Assembly: GCA_937981945.1 (NCBI GenBank)
Contig: CALJNJ010000179.1
Coordinates: 1 to 5,300 of the forward strand
Length of the DNA: 5,300 bases
Direction: 5' to 3'
Source: an uncultured Caulobacterales bacterium
GTDB taxonomy: Bacteria; Pseudomonadota; Alphaproteobacteria; Caulobacterales; Maricaulaceae
In this document: positions 1 through 5,300 of the stretch, in pieces
How positions within the stretch are numbered: the first letter of the stretch is position 1
Layout of the letters: each line of letters begins with the position of its first letter
The notes under the pieces: generated by a model
The model's input: only the letters and a program-made list of their open reading frames with translations
Databases searched by the model: none
What the model was told of the DNA's origin: nothing
Made by a program: the position numbers and the translations under genes

Positions 1-495
1 GCCCAAAAAGGCGAAGACCTCAAAGGCGTTCCGGTCGTCATCTTGATTGACGGCGCATCGGCATCGGCTTCTGAAATTGTCGCAGGCGCGATCCAGGATC
101 GCGGACGAGGCTTGATTGTTGGCATGACGTCATTCGGAAAAGGATCCGTTCAATCGGTGATCCCGCTGAGAGGCGGTCGTGACGGTGCCCTTCGGATGAC
201 GACACAGCGTTACTACACGCCCGAAGGCCGCTCCATTCAAGGCACCGGCATTGATCCCGATATTGCGATCGCGGCCAAACCTGATGACGGCAAAGGCAAT
301 AAGTCCTTTAGCGAGTCAGACCTGCCCAACTCCATCGCCAATGAACTGGATAATGAGGATAGCGAAGCTGAAATTTCCGTCGAATTTCCGCCGGAAGGAT
401 TTACGGTCGAAGACGACTATCAGTTACAGCGCGCCATTCAAATTTTGAAAAGCCAGGATTACGCCTCAAAACTTGCCGCGGCTCGGGAAGGCTAA
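1..495 (+). CDS. ctpA: S41 family carboxyl-terminal processing peptidase, C-terminal part (5' truncated by window edge)
   Basis: This is the C-terminal 164 residues of a periplasmic tail-specific serine protease of the CtpA/Prc type, which cleaves proteins near their C-termini with a Ser/Lys dyad. The frame is open from base 1, so the real start, the signal peptide and the PDZ domain lie to the left. The catalytic core is visible. The motif ASASASEI carries the nucleophile Ser (codon 64-66), QD carries the conserved Asp (97-99), and SFGKGSVQ carries the general-base Lys (139-141). The Ser-to-Lys distance of 25 residues matches that between S430 and K455 of E. coli Tsp. The C-terminus has an acidic stretch, an EFPPE motif and a final amphipathic segment that ends in [11 protein letters not shown]. 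The next gene is a paralog that starts 6 bases after this stop. By hand the two are roughly 60% identical over the catalytic region. The family call is secure; the symbol is shared with the paralog, and which copy is the orthologous ctpA is unknown. Confidence 0.93.
   Translation, partial: AQKGEDLKGVPVVILIDGASASASEIVAGAIQDRGRGLIVGMTSFGKGSVQSVIPLRGGRDGALRMTTQRYYTPEGRSIQGTGIDPDIAIAAKPDDGKGNKSFSESDLPNSIANELDNEDSEAEISVEFPPEGFTVEDDYQLQRAIQILKSQDYASKLAAAREG
486..491 (+). promoter_or_regulatory. Ribosome binding site of the second S41 protease
   Basis: The bases GGAAGG lie 10 bases before the ATG at 502 and inside the last codons of the upstream protease gene. They support the ATG at 502 as the start. 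The stop-to-start gap is only 6 bases, so the two protease genes are probably translated from the same message. Confidence 0.5.
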
Positions 496-501
496 AAATA
501 C

Positions 502-1809
502 ATGGGAAAAACCACCCGTTTTTTAACTGTCTCCGCGGTCGCTCTTATGGCGCCGATTTCCGTGGCCCTATCGGATAACTCCAATGATGCCGAAACGCTC
601 AGACAAATGGAATTGTTCGCAGAAGTCTTTACGATCGTTCGCGACGGCTATGTTGAGGACATCGAAGACAGTGAGTTGATGGAAGGCGCCATTAACGGCG
701 CGCTGGATACGCTGGACCCTCATTCCTCCTACGTTCCGAAAGAAGATCACGCCAAGCGTCAAAAGTCAGCGCGCCGTGAATATGGCGGGCTTGGCATTGA
801 AGTCGTCATGGAAGACGAGCTCGTCAAAGTGAATTATGTGATCCCCGGCGGACCGGCAGATAAATCCGGTCTGAAGCGCGGCGATCTTATCACCGCCGTC
901 GAAGGCGATCAGGTCAAAGGGAAAACCCTGAGCGAAGCTGTTGACGGTATGCGCGGTTTAGCCGGTGATCCTATTACGATTACGGTGAAATCGACCAATA
1001 ATGTCATTCGCGATGTGGTGGTCGTTCGAGAAACGGTTTCGGGCCGAGCCGTGCGTCACCGGATCGAAGAAGGTCTGGGCTATATTTACATTGAAAGCTT
1101 TAATCACCCGCGTCTTGATCGCGACGTGAAATCAGCACTTGAGGAATTAAAATCAGAGCTGGGCGGATCTTTGCCGGGTCTCATTATTGACGTCCGCAGC
1201 AATCCGGGCGGGCGGGTCGACCAAGTCGTGAAAGTGACATCCAACTTTTTGGACGGCGGAGAGGTTTTCTCTTCGCGCGGACGGGAAGCTTCGGATACAC
1301 AGCGCTATCATGCGGATGATGGCGAGTTATTTCCAAATGTTCCGATCATTGTGCTGATCAATAGCCAATCAGCATCGGCCGCAGAAATCATCGCCGGCGC
1401 TTTGCAGGATCGAAACCGCGCCTTAGTTTTAGGCCGCAGGTCCTTCGGTAAAGGCTCTGTGCAATCAATCATGCAGGTGTCTGAAGGCGGCGCGCTTCGC
1501 TTGACCACGGAACGCTATTTTACACCCTCCGGCAATTCCATACAAAGCCGCGGGATCATGCCTGATATATTGGTCGCCGGCCGCGTCGATTCCGAAGAAA
1601 CCAGAAAGCGATTCCGTGAATCGGATTTGGAAAACGCATTGGCCAATCCGGACGATATGAAAATCGATGAAGACTATGACAAGATGGAATTCCCGCCCGA
1701 AGATTGGCCTGACGGTGAGGATTTTCAATTGTCAAAAGCTGTCGAAATGCTGAAAACGCCGGACTATAAATCCAAACTTGCTCAAAAGAACCGTTTAGGT
1801 CAGCGCTAA
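502..1809 (+). CDS. ctpA: S41 family carboxyl-terminal processing peptidase with PDZ domain (complete tandem paralog)
   Basis: This is a complete 435-residue tail-specific protease, predicted to be exported to the periplasm. Residues 1-22 look like a signal peptide: MGKTTR, a hydrophobic stretch, then a plausible SVA|LS cleavage site. An N-terminal helical region (about 30-80) includes the family motif LDPHSSY at 71-77. A PDZ domain spans about 94-165 (YGGLGIEV, then GPADKSGLKRGDLI). The S41 domain spans about 190-358. It has the DVRSNPGG motif (230-237), nucleophile Ser292 in SASAAE, Asp303, and Lys317 in SFGKGSVQ. The spacings of 11 and 25 residues match those of E. coli Tsp, so it should be active. 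The acidic tail with an EFPPE motif (396-400) is shared with the gene upstream. One oddity is Arg238 after NPGG, where family members usually carry a hydrophobic residue. The length is normal for alphaproteobacterial CtpA. The substrate cannot be told from the sequence; envelope or peptidoglycan-enzyme processing is an inference from family and neighbours. Confidence 0.95.
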   Translation: MGKTTRFLTVSAVALMAPISVALSDNSNDAETLRQMELFAEVFTIVRDGYVEDIEDSELMEGAINGALDTLDPHSSYVPKEDHAKRQKSARREYGGLGIEVVMEDELVKVNYVIPGGPADKSGLKRGDLITAVEGDQVKGKTLSEAVDGMRGLAGDPITITVKSTNNVIRDVVVVRETVSGRAVRHRIEEGLGYIYIESFNHPRLDRDVKSALEELKSELGGSLPGLIIDVRSNPGGRVDQVVKVTSNFLDGGEVFSSRGREASDTQRYHADDGELFPNVPIIVLINSQSASAAEIIAGALQDRNRALVLGRRSFGKGSVQSIMQVSEGGALRLTTERYFTPSGNSIQSRGIMPDILVAGRVDSEETRKRFRESDLENALANPDDMKIDEDYDKMEFPPEDWPDGEDFQLSKAVEMLKTPDYKSKLAQKNRLGQR

Positions 1810-1873
1810 AGCACAGCCTTTACGCGTCGTTAGGAACTCGGCAGGTAAATTAGGCGAAATCGAATCAGGCACT
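1810..1873 (+). other. 64-base intergenic spacer before the deacetylase-like gene
   Basis: This is the longest gap inside the run of plus-strand genes. I see no terminator hairpin with a T-run. A TTTACG at 1819-1824 and a TAAATT at 1846-1851 resemble promoter boxes, but they are 21 bases apart, too far for a normal sigma-70 promoter. A weak CAGG at 1866-1869 sits 4 bases before the ATG at 1874. The gap could hold a weak internal promoter, but the sequence does not establish one. Confidence 0.3.
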
Positions 1874-3157
1874 ATGACCGACACGGAACTAAAATTAACA
1901 GACGTCTATCAGAAAGACTCGGCAACTTTCATCCGCCGCCGGCAGACAAAGCTGCCGTCTGTCAGACGGCATTTGCTCAATTCTGTCATCGTTCTTGGCA
2001 TGTTTGCAGGCGGCATCGGATTGGGTCTGAAAATCGTCGGCAATCCCGGAGATGCAGTCGCCACCGGTGAAATTGGTATTGATCCGGCTCCTCTTCCTGC
2101 CGCCGCTGACAGTTTGGACGGTAACGGAACGGTTTTGCCGGATCTGTTAGGCAGTGATGTTCCGCAAGGTACAAACCCAACCGAAGGGTTGGACGCGCTC
2201 GGGAATCCGATCAACCCGAACGAATTAGCAGGATCCGAAACCGTCACCGAACCGGTTCGCGAAATCATCGCGCCCATGCAGCCTCAACCGCAATCTTCAG
2301 GTCCCCGTACCATTTTGATCGACGGCGAACCCATTGGCGGCGCAGGGTTCCCGAGCGCAGCCCTGCCCCGCGCGCCTTTTGCGGACATTACCCGCAGCAG
2401 CCCATATGGACGCGTGCCGATAACTTCCCCGACCGGCAAAAGAGCCGTCTCGGAATATGCCAGACCGTTTTCACCGGCCGCCGGCAAACAACAAGTCGCC
2501 ATTATTATTGGCGGGCTGGGCATTGATCGCAATTTAACGCGGCGCATTATCAATGAGACGCCGCCTGAAGTTACACTTTCATTTGCGGCCCACGCCAACG
2601 GTCTTCAGACATTTATTCACCAAGCCCGCGACCGCGGTCATGAAGTGATGATCGAACTTCCCATGGAAGGGAATAATTTTAATCCGGCTGAGCCCGGGGC
2701 TGACCGCGCTTTGAAAGCAGATGTGGGCGCCGCCATGAACATTCGTAATCTGGATTGGCTCATGAGCCGCGCTCAAGGATTTTTCGCCGTCACAAATTAC
2801 AGCGGTGATAAAATCGTCGCCCGAGGCGATGCCATGTCGCCGGTACTGGCCCATTTGGGCGATTCAGGTCTGGGATTTATTTATGACGGATCGTCTCAAG
2901 CTCATTCCATGCCGTCACTGGCGGCTTCTTCTAATTTGCCGTTCAAACAAGCCTATACCATCATCGATGAGAACAATGATATGGGGCTGATTATGTCCGA
3001 GCTCGACAGTCTGTCCGCCGCATCTCAAAGCGGGTCGCCCCAAATTGGCATTGGTTTTGCCCTGCCCGAAACACTTATCTCTGTCAAAAATTGGGCTAAA
3101 GTGCTCGACAGCAAAGGTATGGAGTTGGCTCCGGCCTCTTACGTTCTTAATCGCTAG
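1874..3157 (+). CDS. Divergent polysaccharide deacetylase family protein (YibQ/DUF610 type), membrane anchored
   Basis: This 427-residue protein has a basic cytoplasmic N-terminus (RRR at 21-23, RR at 31-32) and one membrane segment at about 34-56. A Pro/Gly-rich, low-complexity linker (about 57-205) leads into a C-terminal periplasmic domain (about 206-427) of the divergent polysaccharide deacetylase family. Family landmarks are AIIIGGLG (209-216), PPEVTLSFA, GHEVMIELPME (255-265), a WLMSR segment, TNYSGDK (307-313) and IGIGFALPETL (391-401). The ligands of classic NodB-type deacetylases are not in place: the usual Asp-Asp near the first strand is Gly-Gly, the NHMGS-like motif is TNYSGDK, and the late His is replaced around Phe395. 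As I recall, the Gly-Gly form is common in the alphaproteobacterial branch. Catalysis is therefore doubtful, and a structural or binding role at the cell wall is possible. E. coli yibQ sits next to envC, which suggests a link to peptidoglycan remodelling. The family call is firm; the function is unproven. Confidence 0.88.
   Translation: MTDTELKLTDVYQKDSATFIRRRQTKLPSVRRHLLNSVIVLGMFAGGIGLGLKIVGNPGDAVATGEIGIDPAPLPAAADSLDGNGTVLPDLLGSDVPQGTNPTEGLDALGNPINPNELAGSETVTEPVREIIAPMQPQPQSSGPRTILIDGEPIGGAGFPSAALPRAPFADITRSSPYGRVPITSPTGKRAVSEYARPFSPAAGKQQVAIIIGGLGIDRNLTRRIINETPPEVTLSFAAHANGLQTFIHQARDRGHEVMIELPMEGNNFNPAEPGADRALKADVGAAMNIRNLDWLMSRAQGFFAVTNYSGDKIVARGDAMSPVLAHLGDSGLGFIYDGSSQAHSMPSLAASSNLPFKQAYTIIDENNDMGLIMSELDSLSAASQSGSPQIGIGFALPETLISVKNWAKVLDSKGMELAPASYVLNR
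1953..1971. repeat. 19-base near-perfect palindrome inside the deacetylase-like gene
   Basis: TGCCGTCTG and its exact complement CAGACGGCA flank a single central T. The element lies in codons 27-33, about 80 bases after the ATG, and encodes LPSVRRH just before the membrane segment. As DNA it has the two-fold symmetry of a dimeric regulator site. As RNA it could fold as an 8-base-pair stem with a GUC loop. I found no second copy in the window, so its role is unknown and chance is possible. Confidence 0.5.
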
Positions 3158-3657
3158 TGCCCGGTCAAATTCGAAATCCAAAATTATTCAGGCCTTGCAC
3201 CGGTGTTGTTATTTTCAACCCGGACGGCTTGGTTTGGCTGGGCAAACGCGCGGGTCAGACCGGCGATTATGTTTGGCAATTTCCCCAAGGCGGAATTGAT
3301 GCGGGCGAAACCCCTGAATATGCGGCGATCCGGGAAACCGAAGAAGAGACGGGAATATCCGTTCAGCATTTAGCGCCGCTCGGTAAAATCTCTGAAGAAC
3401 TCTATTATGAATACCCGGAAAATGTCCGGGTCACGCCGCGAACAAAATTATGGTCGGGGCAGCGCCAAAGCTGGTATGCCTTTCGATTTACAGGGTCAAA
3501 GACCGACGTAAATTTAAACGCCCATGAGCCGCCCGAGTTTTCTGACTGGCGATGGGGTAAACTTTCGGAAACACCGAACCTTATCGTCCCCTTTAAACGT
3601 CCCGTCTATGAACGGCTGGCAAGCGAATTTGAACACTTTGCAAAGCCGCTAAACTAG
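3157..3657 (+). CDS. rppH: RNA 5' pyrophosphohydrolase (Nudix family)
   Basis: This 166-residue Nudix hydrolase is of the RppH/IalA type. RppH removes pyrophosphate from triphosphorylated mRNA 5' ends in the cytoplasm and so opens the message to RNase E decay; IalA-type members also hydrolyse dinucleoside polyphosphates. The N-terminal FRPCTGVVI (11-19) and VWQFPQGGID (39-48) are RppH signatures. The Nudix box runs from Gly45 to Ile67: G, five residues, Glu51, seven residues, R59 E60, then E63, E64 and G66. Thr61 replaces the usual hydrophobic residue after RE, a mild deviation. The start is GTG at 3157. An in-frame stop at 3148-3150 leaves no earlier start, and the next start-like codon falls inside the Nudix domain. 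Its G is the last base of the upstream TAG, and no Shine-Dalgarno is evident, so translation is probably coupled to the upstream gene. In Bartonella bacilliformis ctpA lies just upstream of ialA, a comparable context. Confidence 0.94.
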   Translation: MPGQIRNPKLFRPCTGVVIFNPDGLVWLGKRAGQTGDYVWQFPQGGIDAGETPEYAAIRETEEETGISVQHLAPLGKISEELYYEYPENVRVTPRTKLWSGQRQSWYAFRFTGSKTDVNLNAHEPPEFSDWRWGKLSETPNLIVPFKRPVYERLASEFEHFAKPLN

Positions 3658-3671
3658 CTTAAGCCGCGCCT

Positions 3672-4952
3672 ATGCGGGAGACAGCCACATCCATACGCGC
3701 CATAAGCTTTGTGCTTATCGCCGTCATGATAAATGCCATTGGCTTTGGTATTATCATACCTGTGCTGCCGGACCTTGTCCGAGAGTTAATCCCGGACCTA
3801 CCGGAGCATAAACTGGGCCGCTATATGGGCGGCATGACGCTGATCTTTGCGATCATGCAGTTTATTTGCATGCCTATCATCGGTGCTTTATCTGATCGAT
3901 TTGGCCGGCGTCCCGTTATGCTGATGTCTTTATTTGGTCTGGCCATAGATTATTTTATTATGGCCTTTGCGCCCGTTATTGCCGTCGTATTTATCGGCCG
4001 CGCCGTCGCCGGGGCCTTTGGCGCGACTTTTTCCACAGCCAATGCTTATATGGCAGATGTCAGCCCGCCTGATAAACGAGCTCAAAACTTTGCCCTCGTC
4101 GGCGCCGCTTTTGGCGTTGGTTTTATGTTGGGGCCCGCCATCGGAGGTATATTAGGGGATCCCGATAAATTCCTCGGAGAACTTGCCAGTCCCCGCCTGC
4201 CTTTTATTGTTGCCGGAATCCTGTCACTTCTCAATGTCGCCTTTGGCTTACTGGTTTTGCCGGAAACTCTAAAACCTGAAAACCGCCGTGAGTTTAAGTG
4301 GTCCAGAGCCAACCCCTGGGGCGCACTTCAATCGCTGCGTAATATTAAAAACGCCAAAGGTCTCATTTTCATTCTTTTCGTCTTGGCAGCGGCGCACACC
4401 GTTTACCCGACGACCTATACAATCTCGACGCAAGTCAAACTCGACTGGACAGCCGGTGATGTTGGGTTGTCTTTGCTGGCCTTTGGAATTGCGAGCTTTC
4501 TGGTTCAAGGCCTCTTGATCAGAGTCATTCTGCCTAAAACCGGTCTGTTTTGGGCCGGCATTATCGGCATGCTCGCCGCCATAACGGCTTATCTTGGCAT
4601 GGGTCTGGCGACCAAAGGCTGGGTCATCTACGCCATGGGGCCTTTTGCGGCATTGGCCGGTTTCTATAATCCTGCCCTCAATAATATGATGTCGAGCCGG
4701 GTTTCAGACAGCGAACAAGGCGAACTGCAAGGCGCTATCGGCGCCGCGCAAGGGCTGGCCCTAATAGCAGGTCCGCTGATCATGGCACCGGCGTTTGAAA
4801 TATTCGCCCGGGAAGGCACGTCCTATTATCAACCCGGCGCACCCTTCATGGCGGCATTTTTATTGTCTGTACTCGCGCTGTTCTCCTTCTTTCTTGTGAC
4901 GAATAAAGAAGACCGCGTGAGAACGCTCCCGACCGAGCAAGACAGCCAATAA
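3672..4952 (+). CDS. TCR/Tet family MFS transporter (proton-coupled exporter, substrate unknown)
   Basis: This 426-residue inner-membrane protein has about twelve hydrophobic segments and belongs to the drug:proton antiporter branch that contains the TetA class proteins. MFS motif A is GALSDRFGRRP (71-81). A Tet-like stretch runs from GRAVAGAFGATF through NAYMADV (109-130). Motif C is in GFMLGPAIGG (150-159). SRVSDSEQGELQGAIGA (342-358) matches the family's second-half signature. Asp93 in TM3 fits Asp84 of TetA(B), but the TM1 Asp15 position appears to be Asn21 (VMINAIGFG). That argues against assuming tetracycline as substrate. The only in-frame start after the stop at 3660-3662 is ATG 3672, 14 bases past rppH, with no clear Shine-Dalgarno, so it is probably co-transcribed. 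The C-terminal tail after about residue 410 is charged and cytoplasmic. There is no adjacent TetR-type regulator in the window, so this looks like a chromosomal housekeeping exporter rather than an acquired resistance gene. Confidence 0.88.
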   Translation: MRETATSIRAISFVLIAVMINAIGFGIIIPVLPDLVRELIPDLPEHKLGRYMGGMTLIFAIMQFICMPIIGALSDRFGRRPVMLMSLFGLAIDYFIMAFAPVIAVVFIGRAVAGAFGATFSTANAYMADVSPPDKRAQNFALVGAAFGVGFMLGPAIGGILGDPDKFLGELASPRLPFIVAGILSLLNVAFGLLVLPETLKPENRREFKWSRANPWGALQSLRNIKNAKGLIFILFVLAAAHTVYPTTYTISTQVKLDWTAGDVGLSLLAFGIASFLVQGLLIRVILPKTGLFWAGIIGMLAAITAYLGMGLATKGWVIYAMGPFAALAGFYNPALNNMMSSRVSDSEQGELQGAIGAAQGLALIAGPLIMAPAFEIFAREGTSYYQPGAPFMAAFLLSVLALFSFFLVTNKEDRVRTLPTEQDSQ

Positions 4953-4972
4953 AAACCGGGCACATGGCCCGG
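4951..4972 (-). terminator. Rho-independent terminator of atpC, possibly shared with the MFS gene
   Basis: CCGGGC (4956-4961) and GCCCGG (4967-4972) form a perfect 6-base-pair GC stem around the 5-base loop ACATG. Five A's at 4951-4955 on the plus strand become TTTTT directly after the stem on the minus strand. This is a textbook intrinsic terminator for the atpC transcript. On the plus strand the stem is followed by CTAATTTC, so termination of the MFS message there would be weaker. The last two A's of the MFS stop codon (4950-4952) are part of the T-run of the opposite strand. Confidence 0.85.
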
Positions 4973-5000
4973 CTAATTTCAACATAGATTTAGTGACGGT

Positions 5001-5300
5001 TTATCCCGCGATTAAAGCCGTCAATCCGTCGATATTTTGCTGCGCCAACAGAGCTGCCTCGCCGTCTAATTTGGCAATAGCTGCAGTGGCGGCCTCGAGG
5101 CTTTCCTTCAACTCATCTTTATTCAAATCTGCAAAAGGCACAGCCTTTTCAGATAAAACAATGAGGCCCTCAGGAGTCACATCTGCAAATCCGCCTTGAA
5201 CGAAATATTGAGTTTCGCCCTCATTATAAATGGTGAGCACACCGGTTCGGATCGCCGCCATGAGCGGAGAATGATCCGGGAAAATACCCAAATCACCTTC
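5001..5300 (-). CDS. atpC: F1 ATP synthase epsilon subunit, C-terminal part (5' truncated by window edge)
   Basis: These are the last 99 residues of the epsilon subunit, part of the central stalk of F1Fo ATP synthase, which couples rotation to catalysis and can inhibit ATP hydrolysis. The frame is open to the window edge. The first visible residues, EGDLGIFPDHSPLM, match the conserved loop that starts near residue 30 of E. coli epsilon (EGELGIYPGHAPL). About 30 N-terminal residues are therefore missing and the full protein would be close to 130. The beta-sandwich continues through VQGGFADVTPEGLIVLSEKA. Then comes an Ala- and Glu-rich helical tail (from FADLNKDELKESL to LTALIAG), the regulatory C-terminal domain. 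The TTG at 5289-5291 is the conserved Leu of this motif and not a start. The stop TAA lies 28 bases beyond the terminator hairpin. The gene is probably the last of the atp operon, with atpD to the right. Confidence 0.93.
   Translation of the reverse strand, partial: EGDLGIFPDHSPLMAAIRTGVLTIYNEGETQYFVQGGFADVTPEGLIVLSEKAVPFADLNKDELKESLEAATAAIAKLDGEAALLAQQNIDGLTALIAG

Noticed and set aside
1..1809. A single protease gene broken by a frameshift or stop.
   Set aside because: The second gene has its own signal peptide, PDZ domain and complete catalytic domain. The first ends with a complete catalytic core and tail, so these are two genes.
1819..1851. Promoter-like boxes TTTACG and TAAATT in the gap before the deacetylase-like gene.
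   Set aside because: The spacing is 21 bases, outside the normal sigma-70 range, and neither box is close to consensus.
1954..1970. The 8-mer GCCGTCTG in inverted pair resembles the core of the neisserial DNA uptake sequence.
   Set aside because: The neisserial element continues with AA after this core, which is absent here. I saw no further copy in the window, and the genes point to an alphaproteobacterium. A chance match is more likely.
2177..2192. Hairpin CCAACC-GAAG-GGTTGG in the linker region of the deacetylase-like gene.
   Set aside because: It has a six-base stem in a low-complexity, Pro/Gly-coding stretch, with no T-run and no nearby gene boundary. Short stems like this are expected by chance.
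1909..2277. A 122-codon open frame on the minus strand opposite the deacetylase-like gene.
   Set aside because: It lies wholly within a well-supported gene, has no recognisable domain, and its composition follows from the opposite strand. The other antisense open frames in the window are similar shadows.
3672..4952. Calling the MFS gene a tetracycline resistance gene.
   Set aside because: Family motifs support only the TCR/Tet superfamily branch. The TM1 acidic residue is Asn, there is no TetR-type neighbour, and the context is chromosomal.
5289..5291. TTG as a possible start codon of atpC that would make a 96-residue protein.
   Set aside because: It encodes the conserved Leu of the EGDLGIFPDH motif, and the frame stays open to the window edge. 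The epsilon subunit needs about 30 more N-terminal residues.

Overview
The window reads as a compact piece of an alphaproteobacterial chromosome of moderate GC content (about half G+C by eye). The taxonomic call is an inference. It rests on the gene order S41 peptidase (ctpA), divergent polysaccharide deacetylase (YibQ/DUF610 type), Nudix hydrolase rppH, and on the alphaproteobacterial look of the deacetylase and RppH proteins. No species can be named from the sequence alone.

Layout, left to right. Positions 1-495 hold the 3' end of a carboxyl-terminal processing protease whose 5' part lies outside the window. Six bases later a second, complete and exported S41 protease (502-1809) begins, so the two are tandem paralogs. 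After a 64-base spacer comes a membrane-anchored divergent polysaccharide deacetylase-like protein (1874-3157). Its stop codon overlaps by one base the GTG start of rppH (3157-3657). Fourteen bases later an MFS exporter of the TCR/Tet family begins (3672-4952). These five genes share one strand with short gaps and look like one operon. On the opposite strand, the C-terminal part of the F1 ATP synthase epsilon subunit (atpC, 5001 to the window end) converges on the MFS gene. A single hairpin at 4956-4972 lies between the two stop codons. Its oligo-T side faces the atpC transcript and overlaps the MFS stop codon.

The first three genes point to periplasmic and envelope work: two PDZ/S41-type proteases and an anchored deacetylase-fold protein. 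In related bacteria this set usually sits with the EnvC-type murein hydrolase activator, which would lie to the left if present. RppH starts 5'-end-dependent mRNA decay in the cytoplasm, and the MFS protein is an inner-membrane exporter of unknown substrate.

I see no mobile element, CRISPR array, tRNA or rRNA, and no clearly new system. The points most worth a second look are the diverged tandem protease pair, a 19-base near-perfect palindrome early in the deacetylase gene, the missing metal ligands in that protein, and an Asn in place of the TM1 Asp in the MFS protein.
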